The notes under the pieces are model-generated. The model made no database searches. It saw only the letters and a program-made list of their open reading frames with translations, and was not told the origin of the DNA. Made by a program: the position numbers and the translations under genes. This document shows positions 56,824 to 64,000 of a stretch of 64,000 bases of DNA, one piece after another (position 1 is the first letter of the stretch; the number at the start of each line of letters is the position of its first letter). Source of the stretch: Maribellus maritimus (GTDB taxonomy: Bacteria > Bacteroidota > Bacteroidia > Bacteroidales > Prolixibacteraceae); contig NZ_JAIKLE010000007.1 of the NCBI RefSeq assembly GCF_022267315.1, positions 62,001 through 126,000 on the forward strand. Reading direction: 5' to 3'.

Positions 56824-58053
56824 TTAAGAAAGAGCCTGCTTGATATCTGCAATCAAATCTTCCACGTTTTCAATCCCAACGGAAAGCCGCATCATGGTAT
56901 CACGCACGTCGGCAATTTTCCTTTCTTCTTCCGAAAATTCAGCGTAAATTGTTGAATACGGGTGGATAATCAGTGTTTTGTTATCATTTAAATTGGTGGC
57001 CCGCCGGATTATTTGCAACTTGTTCATAAACGCAAAACAAGCTTCTTTTGATTCAAGGTCGAAGGTCATAATTGTTCCCGGAATTCCGTTAAAATATTTT
57101 TGTGCGAGAAAGTTTCGCGAATCGAATTCCAAACCCGGATACCCAACCTTTTTTACTTTCTGATTAGAGCTTAAGAATTTTCCCAAAGCCAGGCAGTTTT
57201 GATAACATTTTTCGACCCGAAGCTCCAGAATATCCAACCCCTGGATCAGAAACTTTGCGGTTTGAGGTGCCATGCTTCCCCCGGTGTTGCGGTAAATATT
57301 TTTGCGGAGTTTTACAATAAACGAATTGTCCTTAAATTTCTCTATAAATTTTTTTAAGTTGGGATTCAGACGCCAATCGTAATTTCCGTGATCGATAACA
57401 ACGCCACCAAAAGCAGTTCCACCAGAGATGTGTTTGGTTGCTGAAAAAACCTCAATATTTACCCCCAACTTCCTGGCATTAAAAACATTGGGAGGGGTTA
57501 CGGTGCTATCTGATATTAAAAGAATTCCATGTTTGCGGGAAATTCCGGACAACATCTCAATATCAGCAATTTCCAACTGCGGATTGGTAACTGTTTCAAA
57601 ATAAATGGCTCGCGTATTTTTATCAATCAGTTTTTCAACCTCCCTGCTGTCCTTCAAATCAGAAAACCGGACATCTATTCCAAAATCCGGCAATGTTTGC
57701 TGAAATAACGATAGGGTATGTCCAAACAATTGATTCCCTGAAATGATATTATCTCCCGATTTTGAAATAGCCAGAATTGTATTTGAAATGGCAGCCATAC
57801 CCGAACTTACCGCCAATACTCCATTGCTTTGGGTTAACGTTTTTATTTTTAACTCAAAAAATTCTACTGTCGGACTCGATGCACGTGAATAAGTATGAGC
57901 CACATATTCGCCTTTAAAATTGGCCTCGATTTGTTCTGCTGAATCAAATTCAAAAGCAACACTCTCATAAAGCGGAATCTGTAAGCTTTTATGAGGGTCT
58001 TTTTTGGGATAGGGTATATTTAAAGAAAGTGTTGTGAATCCTGCTTTTTCCAT
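56824..58053 (-). CDS. Cys/Met-metabolism PLP enzyme (methionine gamma-lyase / sulfhydrylase-like)
   Basis: A 409-residue PLP enzyme of the Cys/Met metabolism family. The start at 58053 (MEKAGFTTLSLNIPYPKKDP) is chosen over an extended version. The PLP lysine is Lys207 in SATKHISGGTAFGG; phosphate contacts YVAHTYSRASSPTVEFFE and SSGMAAISNTIL are visible. Family members include O-acetylhomoserine sulfhydrylase, cystathionine synthases/lyases and methionine gamma-lyase; sequence alone does not decide among them. It converges with the preceding surface-protein gene with no gap. Confidence 0.88.
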   Translation of the reverse strand: MEKAGFTTLSLNIPYPKKDPHKSLQIPLYESVAFEFDSAEQIEANFKGEYVAHTYSRASSPTVEFFELKIKTLTQSNGVLAVSSGMAAISNTILAISKSGDNIISGNQLFGHTLSLFQQTLPDFGIDVRFSDLKDSREVEKLIDKNTRAIYFETVTNPQLEIADIEMLSGISRKHGILLISDSTVTPPNVFNARKLGVNIEVFSATKHISGGTAFGGVVIDHGNYDWRLNPNLKKFIEKFKDNSFIVKLRKNIYRNTGGSMAPQTAKFLIQGLDILELRVEKCYQNCLALGKFLSSNQKVKKVGYPGLEFDSRNFLAQKYFNGIPGTIMTFDLESKEACFAFMNKLQIIRRATNLNDNKTLIIHPYSTIYAEFSEEERKIADVRDTMMRLSVGIENVEDLIADIKQALS

Positions 58054-58125
58054 ACAATTCATATTTCGGGGCAAGTTACACAAACTTCAAAAAAACAAAA
58101 CAAGAATTACAAAAATTTATTCCAA

Positions 58126-60513
58126 CTAAAATACGACTCGAAATAAAGCTGTTGGCAAAAAACCTTGCTGATAAGTATACAATGTTTTTCCAGTTGCCGG
58201 ATCAAATGTTTCCGAAAAGATATTATCACGGTCAGTTACATTTATAAAATCAAGAGCGAGTTCTGCACTTACCCCTTTCATGTTATGCTTAAATGTAACT
58301 TTTGAATCTGCTTTTAAATAATCTTTATTTCGCTTAGAATATGCTTTCGAATCATCATAAACGACTTCTCCTGCCATCAAAGAAGCTTCTTTGTCGACGT
58401 AAAGCGCACGTATTCCACCACTCCAAACAACCCTAAAATTAAAATCTAGTGAACTTCTTCTTCCGATAGGAAATTCAAAACCCAACAAACCATTTGCGGC
58501 ATAGTTTGAGGCAAATACAGTATGCCTCCATACACCATCGCTGGGTTTATAACGTGAGTCAAACAATGACGTCGTCATCAAAAAATACCAATTACTGCTT
58601 AAATACTTCTCAAGAGTCAACTCAACACCATAGTTTTTACCAAGTCCTTCATTTACCAAACTATCGTTGTCGTATGTGCCGTTATAATAAGATGCACCTA
58701 AATTGACCACTGAAAATGTTGAAGACTTTGTTTCAACCGGAATATTCCATAAATCCTGCAGATATCCTTCGATTTTAAGGCTCCAGTTGTCAGCAATTTT
58801 ATTTGTGTAGCCAACAATAAAATGTTGTGAATGCGAAAACTCCAAATCATCGCAAGTTCGCCAGTATTCGGTTCTGTCCTCATTTGCTGTTTCCACAAAA
58901 TACACAGGCAATGTTTGTGTTTGTGAATGGATACCATACCCCAACCTTAACGATTGAGACCTTCCGAAGCTCCAGCTAAATCCAACCCTTGGCTCAAAAG
59001 AATTGGTTTCATTAAGAAGGAGATATTGACTGTGTAATCCAGCATAAATATCTGTTCGGCTTGAAAAACGATGTTTCCATTCTGCAAACCCCTGGAGTAA
59101 ATCAAGTGCCTCGTTATCCAAATCAATCAAATAATAAAATCCGCCCAAGTGATCAACACTGTCAATTTGGTCAATCCATTTATGCTTTAAAGATGCTCCT
59201 ATCGAAAAAGTATTTTTTGAATTTATTTTTTTCGTAAAATGCATCGACATTGAAGCCTGCTGCTCTACCGTATTTGAAGAATAATATAACTCCTGCGTAT
59301 TATCCGGCATAATCGAATCGAGAGAGATGTTTGATTTTTGACCTGAATATGAGAAGGACGTTAAAAGGTTTGACTTTTCTCCAAATAATATTTTATGCGT
59401 CAAGCCCGCCACTCCCATTTTAGTCTGATTGGTCAGATCGGTATTTTCGATTGGATTAAACTGGTCCGTAGAATTTTCTGCTCCTACTTTAATATCGTCA
59501 ATTCCCCCCAAGCCAAAAATAGAAAATGTACCTAGCTTTTCGGTCGGGAAAAAAAACTTGAAATTAATGTCAGTGTAAGTAGGAATGGCACCTCCAACAA
59601 TATCAAAACCTAAATCTTGCAGAACATCCAGAAACGAATATCGCCAGTTTATCATATACGATGCCTTATGTTTTTTTGAAAATGGTCCTTCCAGCCCTGC
59701 TTCGTATCCGTTAAGTCCGGCCTGAAGCACAAATTCATGCTTCTGTGTGTTCCCGTTTCTCATGTTTAAATCGAAAACTCCTGCCAGTGCATTTCCATAT
59801 TGTGCAGGAAAGGCTCCCGTAAAAAAATCGGAGCGGGTTAGCAAGTTACTGTTAAGCATACTTACGGGTCCTCCTGAAGTTCCCTGAACTGCAAAATGAT
59901 TTGGATTAGGGATATCAACGCCTTCTAACCTCCAAAGCAGACCTGTAGGAGAGTTTCCCCTTATAATAATATCGTTCCTGGTATCATTACTGGAAGTAAG
60001 AACCCCTGCAAAGTTGGTTGCCATTCGGGCCGGATCCGACCAACTTCCCGCATAACGTTCCGTTTCTTCAATCGTAAACGAGCGAGCGCTAATGGTTGCC
60101 ATTTTATTGATTACTTCTCCTTTTTTATATGCTCTGACAACGACCTCATCCAAATTGGTTACACTCTCAACCATTTCTACATTAAGAATTGCTTCCTTTC
60201 CTGAACTTACGATTATATTTTGCATAAAAACAGGTTCATAACCAATGAAGGTAAACATAAAGTTATTCCTCCCAACCGGGACATTTTTTAACACAAACTC
60301 ACCATTTGCATCAGATGCAGTCCCAACATTGTCAGAGGGGTTGTTTAAAATTATGTTTACTCCGGGAATTGATGCAGAGGTTACCTTATCTATTATTTTA
60401 CCTCTAACTGTCTGGGTATATTGGGCTCTTACAGAAACACATCCAACAAATAAAATCCCGAAAATCAATAAAACCTTATTCCCTGTAGGCCCACTAAATT
60501 TTTCTGTTTTCAT
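58126..60513 (-). CDS. TonB-dependent receptor
   Basis: A 795-residue outer-membrane TonB-dependent receptor. The signal peptide (to VSVRAQ at about residue 30) is followed by a carboxypeptidase-regulatory-like domain (VRGKIIDKVTSASIPGVNI, 35-115), a plug (VTNLDEVVVRAYKKGEVINK, to about 255), and a beta-barrel ending GFLPTALFRVVF with terminal Phe. It is shorter than SusC and there is no SusD partner, so a non-glycan ligand such as a metal chelate or vitamin is as likely as a sugar; ligand unknown. It is monocistronic, 73 bases upstream of the PLP enzyme in the same direction. Confidence 0.93.
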   Translation of the reverse strand: MKTEKFSGPTGNKVLLIFGILFVGCVSVRAQYTQTVRGKIIDKVTSASIPGVNIILNNPSDNVGTASDANGEFVLKNVPVGRNNFMFTFIGYEPVFMQNIIVSSGKEAILNVEMVESVTNLDEVVVRAYKKGEVINKMATISARSFTIEETERYAGSWSDPARMATNFAGVLTSSNDTRNDIIIRGNSPTGLLWRLEGVDIPNPNHFAVQGTSGGPVSMLNSNLLTRSDFFTGAFPAQYGNALAGVFDLNMRNGNTQKHEFVLQAGLNGYEAGLEGPFSKKHKASYMINWRYSFLDVLQDLGFDIVGGAIPTYTDINFKFFFPTEKLGTFSIFGLGGIDDIKVGAENSTDQFNPIENTDLTNQTKMGVAGLTHKILFGEKSNLLTSFSYSGQKSNISLDSIMPDNTQELYYSSNTVEQQASMSMHFTKKINSKNTFSIGASLKHKWIDQIDSVDHLGGFYYLIDLDNEALDLLQGFAEWKHRFSSRTDIYAGLHSQYLLLNETNSFEPRVGFSWSFGRSQSLRLGYGIHSQTQTLPVYFVETANEDRTEYWRTCDDLEFSHSQHFIVGYTNKIADNWSLKIEGYLQDLWNIPVETKSSTFSVVNLGASYYNGTYDNDSLVNEGLGKNYGVELTLEKYLSSNWYFLMTTSLFDSRYKPSDGVWRHTVFASNYAANGLLGFEFPIGRRSSLDFNFRVVWSGGIRALYVDKEASLMAGEVVYDDSKAYSKRNKDYLKADSKVTFKHNMKGVSAELALDFINVTDRDNIFSETFDPATGKTLYTYQQGFLPTALFRVVF

Positions 60514-60609
60514 TAAAATTTAAAAAATGTCTTTTCTATTCCGAAAAAAAACAAAGATAATTCTTAATTTTACATCTGGAAATAAACATCCGTTCAAAAT
60601 TTAGGAATA

Positions 60610-61422
60610 GTGGAAACAGTATCAAATGGAGCACGTTTGAAATACAAAAAATATTTTATTGCTCCCGAAAAAGACTGGGTTGTTTTTGTTCATGGGATTG
60701 GTGGCGACTCCCGAACATTTAGCCCTCAACTAAAAGCATTTAAGCCGCATTTTAACTTACTCTTCCCTGACTTGCGAGGTCATGGGGCTTCGAACAATTT
60801 ACCGATACCAGACGATGGGAAATACTCTTTAAATTTGATTGCGGAAGATTTATTTTCATTAATGGACGACTTAGGAATCAAAAAAGCCCATTTTATTGGT
60901 GGTTCTTTCGGAGCAACATTGATTCGTATAATGCAAGAAATAGCTCCTGAACGATTTATAAGCGTTGTTAGTGCAGGTGGAGTACTTCGCCTGAGCATAA
61001 GCATTTATACTGTTTTTAATTTTGGAAAGTTAATGGCACCGTATATAAATAACCATTTTCTGTACAAAATAATGGCATATATCATAATGCCCAGAAAAAA
61101 TCATGCTAAATCAAGACAAGTTTTTATCAATACCGCTAAATCGATTAATGAAAAAGAATATGCATCATGGCTTTTTATTTTAAGTGAAGTGAAACATAAT
61201 CTTGATAAACTTTTTTGCGAACCGTTTAAAACGCCGGCTCTCCTAATTGTTGGAGATCAAGATCATGCTTTTGTAAAAGATAGTATTCGATTTTGCGAAA
61301 AAAATCCAGAAACAGAATTACTTGTCATACCTTCTTGCGGCCATCTAAGTAATATCGAAAAATACACGGAATTTAATAGCTCAGCTTTAAATTTTTTATT
61401 GAATGATTCCCGAAAAAACTAA
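60610..61422 (+). CDS. Alpha/beta hydrolase
   Basis: A 270-residue cytoplasmic alpha/beta hydrolase. The start is GTG (60610, METVSNGARLKYKKYF); no ATG is better placed. Residues 22-33 carry the oxyanion-hole motif VVFVHGIGG, the nucleophile is Ser99 in FIGGSFGATLIRI, the acid is in LIVGDQDHAF and the His in IPSCGHLSNIEKY. Substrate unknown. Its stop overlaps the next ATG by one base, so the two are translationally coupled. Confidence 0.85.
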   Translation: METVSNGARLKYKKYFIAPEKDWVVFVHGIGGDSRTFSPQLKAFKPHFNLLFPDLRGHGASNNLPIPDDGKYSLNLIAEDLFSLMDDLGIKKAHFIGGSFGATLIRIMQEIAPERFISVVSAGGVLRLSISIYTVFNFGKLMAPYINNHFLYKIMAYIIMPRKNHAKSRQVFINTAKSINEKEYASWLFILSEVKHNLDKLFCEPFKTPALLIVGDQDHAFVKDSIRFCEKNPETELLVIPSCGHLSNIEKYTEFNSSALNFLLNDSRKN

Positions 61423-62378
61423 TGACACAAAACCAAAGCATATTAACCTTTTCACTTTTCTTTTTCTTATTGATTAAATCATCATTCGGTCAAGATAAAA
61501 CCAGTAACGTTACGGGGCAATTACCCTGCTCTAACTTTGATATCTGGCATTTTAAGGAATGCAAAGAATCATCGCTCGTAGGGGGAGAAACAAAAAAAGT
61601 CTTTGAGCTTGGCTTTGAAAACCAGGAGAATGACAACATCAACGAAATTTCACCTTGGGGAACAACAAATATACATGCCAAACTTGCTGTAGATATATAC
61701 AATACTTGTGTATTTCCTGAAAAGAATGAAAATGGTTACTCCTGTAGAATGGAAACAAAAGTGCGAGAAATTCGTGTTATGGGCCTAAAGCTAAAAGTTT
61801 TAGTTTCGGGTGCACTTTTTCTGGGAGAAATGGAAGAACCAGTCAGAAGTGTAAAAAATCCCATCCAAAAAATCAACCACGGGATTCCGTTTACAGAAAG
61901 ACCCAGGGCTATTCAATTTAATTATAAATATAACGCTGGAAAAAAAAGAATTAAATCGATTTACAACTCAGAACCGATTAAGGGCTGCGATAAGGCAGAA
62001 TTGTGTTTACTTCTCCAAAAAAGATGGGAAGACGAAAAAGGAAATGTTTATGCTACAAGAATAGGAGGAGTACGAAATTTTTTCGACGACACAAATAATT
62101 GCTGGCTAAAAGACACTATTATTGATATAAAATACGGAGATATAACAAACGAACTGTTTTATGATTCGGCGACAATGGGCTTAATTCCAAGTGTAAGTGA
62201 ATTATATGTCAAAAATAGTCAGGGGAAAATGGTTCCTCTAATCGAAACAGGATGGGATACAAAAAATGAAAATCCTACCCATCTGGTATTGTATTTCACG
62301 TCAAGCTACGAAGGAATTGAATTTATTGGATCGCCCGAGTCAGTTTTATGGGTTGATGACATTCAGTTTGTCTATTAG
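61422..62378 (+). CDS. PCMD-family secreted protein
   Basis: A 318-residue exported protein (signal peptide residues 1-23, ending in SSFGQ). The mature part has a beta-sandwich pattern ending in LWVDDIQFVY, which with LPCSNFDIWHFKECKE and GALFLGEME matches the putative carbohydrate metabolism domain (PCMD) seen in Bacteroidota. The usual biochemical role is not established. It begins at the base where the preceding hydrolase ends, so both likely act together. Five or more cysteines are spread along the chain. Confidence 0.75.
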   Translation: MTQNQSILTFSLFFFLLIKSSFGQDKTSNVTGQLPCSNFDIWHFKECKESSLVGGETKKVFELGFENQENDNINEISPWGTTNIHAKLAVDIYNTCVFPEKNENGYSCRMETKVREIRVMGLKLKVLVSGALFLGEMEEPVRSVKNPIQKINHGIPFTERPRAIQFNYKYNAGKKRIKSIYNSEPIKGCDKAELCLLLQKRWEDEKGNVYATRIGGVRNFFDDTNNCWLKDTIIDIKYGDITNELFYDSATMGLIPSVSELYVKNSQGKMVPLIETGWDTKNENPTHLVLYFTSSYEGIEFIGSPESVLWVDDIQFVY

Positions 62379-62661
62379 CAGCATTTTAAATTATGATAAT
62401 TTTTTAAACAAAGCGGCTAAAAAACCTTATTTACAAAAAATCGTTTCTACATAACCTAAAATTATAGAATCCAAACAACTTACTAGAATATTCGACTTAT
62501 AAATTCGACTATGTTCATTACAGCTTTCAAAAAATCGTTTTTTTTCCATTTTTATCAAAAAATATACAATTCACGTTAGGGTTAAACTAAACTTAATTGT
62601 AAATTATATGTCAGTTTCCAGCTGAAAGATGCAATTGTGGTATAATTATTGCATTTCAAAC
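62379..62661. other. Non-coding stretch upstream of a structured element
   Basis: About 280 AT-rich bases after the PCMD gene. I see no gene, only short direct repeats such as ATTCGACT (twice near 62490-62510) and AAAAAATCGTTT (twice). It precedes the hairpins at 62662-62737. Confidence 0.5.
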
Positions 62662-62737
62662 ATTGGTTTTAAATTAATAATTAAACAGCATTAAGAAACC
62701 AATTTTAAGCCATGGTGTCCCCCACCATGGTTTTTTT
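62662..62737 (+). ncRNA. Candidate small RNA or 3'-UTR element ending in an intrinsic terminator
   Basis: Two consecutive hairpins: ATTGGTTTTAA (62662-62672) pairs with TTAAGAAACCAAT (62691-62703, one bulge), then CCATGGTG (62710-62717) pairs with CACCATGG (62723-62730) with loop TCCCC and a run of seven T. The terminator is 332 bases beyond the nearest upstream stop codon and 150 bases before glgB, so it is not an ordinary end of the PCMD gene. It could be an independent small RNA, a leader element, or a long 3' UTR. Promoter not certain; TATAATTATTG near 62641 is one possibility. Confidence 0.4.
62710..62737 (+). terminator. Intrinsic terminator before glgB
   Basis: Perfect 8-bp stem CCATGGTG / CACCATGG with a 5-base loop and a T7 tract. 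Confidence 0.85.
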
Positions 62738-62843
62738 ATTTTCTTCAACTAAAAAAACAAAAAGATTAAATATTTCATTTCAAACCTTTTGTACAAATCC
62801 GACCCGAAAAAACAAATAATTTCAAAGTTGTTTTTACTTCAAC

Positions 62844-62876
62844 TTGATGGACTTTATGTGCTATTCTTTATCTTTA
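62844..62876 (+). promoter_or_regulatory. Putative glgB promoter
   Basis: TTG (62844-62846), 22-base spacer, TATCTTTA (62869-62876), one base off the TAnnTTTG consensus, 12 bases before the ATG. The short implied leader makes this tentative. Confidence 0.4.
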
Positions 62877-62888
62877 TAAAAAAAGAAT

Positions 62889-64000
62889 ATGAGTAGCATA
62901 CTTCCAAAGCTTATCCAAGATGATCAATGGCTGCAACCATTTACCGGATTTATTCAACATTGGATAGAACTGGCAGAAAAAAAAGAAAAAGAACTGATAG
63001 GAAAAGGTTCTCTGGACGATTTTGCTTCAGGTTATCTTTATTTTGGTTTACACAAAACCGAAACAGGGTGGGTTATCAGAGAATGGCTTCCAAATGCCAC
63101 CCACATTTTTTTAATTGGCACTTTTAACAACTGGCAGGAAGAGAAACAATACGAATTCAAACCTTTGGGTAACGGAGTTTGGGAGTTACAACTTGAAAAA
63201 ACCGCACTAACCCACGGCGATTTATATGCTTTAAATGTACATTGGGCTGTAAATTTTGGGAAAAGGATACCGGCCTGGGCTACCCGTGTAGTTCAAGATT
63301 CGGAAACAAATATATTCAATGCTCAGGTGTGGGCGCCCGATAAATTTTATGAATGGAATTATCCTGAATTTAAAAAAGCAGAAGAACCTCCGTTAATTTA
63401 TGAAGCCCACATCGGGATGGCTGGAGAAGAAGAGCGCGTGCATACTTATAATGAATTCAGAGAAAAAATGCTGCCGCGAATTAAAGCCAACGGCTATAAC
63501 ACGGTCCAGTTAATGGCTATCCCGGAACACCCGTATTATGGTAGTTTTGGGTACCATGTTTCCAGTTTTTTTGCAGCATCTTCGCGTTTTGGAACTCCCT
63601 TCGAATTAAAACAGCTGATAGACGAAGCACATGGAATGGGGATGGCTGTCATCATGGATTTGGTACATTCTCACGCCGTAAAAAATGAAATTGAAGGTTT
63701 GGGAAAATACGACGGAACGCGTTTCCAGTTTTTTCATGACGGCCCCAAAGGCGAGCATCCGGCATGGGATTCTTACTGTTTTAATTATTCTAAAAACGAA
63801 GTTCTCCATTTTCTTTTGTCAAATATTAAATACTGGCTTGAAGAATATAAATTTGATGGATTCAGGTTTGATGGCGTAACAAGTATGTTGTATTTTGATC
63901 ATGGTCTGGAAAAAGCATTTACAAACTACCATGATTATTTCGGGTCAAATACCGACCTGGAGGCAACCACATACTTTCGGCTGGCCAATAAATTAATCAA
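62889..64000 (+). CDS. glgB: 1,4-alpha-glucan branching enzyme (3' truncated by window edge)
   Basis: The first 370 codons of a GH13 branching enzyme, which makes alpha-1,6 branches in glycogen. Residues 1-40 are an extra N-terminal helix region (MSSILPKLIQDDQWLQPFTG), then a CBM48-type domain with EWLPNATHIFLIGTFNNW, then the GH13 barrel with region I MAVIMDLVHSHAV and region II DGFRFDGVTSMLYFDHG. Region II gives the predicted nucleophile Asp328. The arrangement resembles the eukaryote-type (GH13_8) enzymes. The acid/base Glu lies beyond the window. Confidence 0.93.
   Translation, partial: MSSILPKLIQDDQWLQPFTGFIQHWIELAEKKEKELIGKGSLDDFASGYLYFGLHKTETGWVIREWLPNATHIFLIGTFNNWQEEKQYEFKPLGNGVWELQLEKTALTHGDLYALNVHWAVNFGKRIPAWATRVVQDSETNIFNAQVWAPDKFYEWNYPEFKKAEEPPLIYEAHIGMAGEEERVHTYNEFREKMLPRIKANGYNTVQLMAIPEHPYYGSFGYHVSSFFAASSRFGTPFELKQLIDEAHGMGMAVIMDLVHSHAVKNEIEGLGKYDGTRFQFFHDGPKGEHPAWDSYCFNYSKNEVLHFLLSNIKYWLEEYKFDGFRFDGVTSMLYFDHGLEKAFTNYHDYFGSNTDLEATTYFRLANKLI

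Noticed and set aside
58126-60513. Receptor gene as a SusC of a polysaccharide locus
   Set aside because: There is no SusD gene beside it and the protein is shorter than SusC.
1-64000. tRNA genes and CRISPR arrays
   Set aside because: I looked for T-arm sequences and for regularly spaced direct repeats and saw none; a covariance search would be needed to exclude tRNAs fully.

Overview
The window reads as chromosomal DNA of a Bacteroidota bacterium, most likely class Bacteroidia (a marine or gut Marinilabiliales/Prolixibacteraceae-type organism is my guess from gene content, not a demonstrated placement). The basis is AT-rich DNA, a fused lpxC-fabZ gene, a type IX secretion (T9SS) C-terminal sorting domain, a TonB-dependent receptor with a carboxypeptidase-regulatory N-terminus, a DUF3098 gene after ftsX, a SUF iron-sulfur operon, and several promoters matching the Bacteroidota TTG / TAnnTTTG pattern.

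Layout. 1-7.5 kb: carbohydrate-related genes: the 3' end of a sulfatase, an ankyrin lipoprotein, a UroD-like methyltransferase, a MITE-like inverted-repeat element, a T9SS-secreted fibronectin-type protein on the minus strand, then a GH29 alpha-L-fucosidase followed closely by a hexokinase. 7.5-13.4 kb: an accessory island that looks like a decaying double-glycine-leader peptide (bacteriocin-like) production and export locus: a degenerate precursor-like frame, an intact 60-aa precursor with a GG leader and two cysteines, a strong hairpin, a small two-helix membrane protein (immunity candidate), a frameshifted polytopic membrane gene, a membrane-anchored thioredoxin-like protein, a DUF2059 protein, and a C39-peptidase ABC exporter carrying two in-frame stop codons. 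13.5-21 kb: a hypothetical protein, a secreted serine hydrolase, and an Nramp-fold transporter without the usual metal ligands, coupled to a fused HyuA-HyuB 5-oxoprolinase-type enzyme.

21-43.3 kb is mostly core housekeeping: rplM-rpsI-rpsB-tsf (minus); ftsX, DUF3098, uppP, truB, queA, a SIMPL-domain protein and a methyltransferase (plus); a large membrane-anchored propeller-like protein; rimP-nusA-infB (minus); an HD phosphohydrolase; lpxD, lpxC-fabZ and lpxA (lipid A and fatty acid synthesis); and thiL. 43.5-50.3 kb: sufB, sufC, sufD, sufS, a DUF6132 protein, rubrerythrin, sufE and a DUF59 protein, an iron-sulfur assembly cluster. 50.3-64 kb: a Tat-exported enolase-superfamily enzyme, queG, a YdeI-type protein, a 1231-aa plug-domain surface protein, a Cys/Met-metabolism PLP enzyme, a TonB-dependent receptor, an alpha/beta hydrolase overlapping a PCMD-family secreted protein, and the 5' part of a glycogen branching enzyme running off the end.

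I saw no tRNA, rRNA, CRISPR array or intact transposase gene by eye. The most unusual parts are the degenerate GG-peptide export locus and the ligand-less Nramp / oxoprolinase pair.
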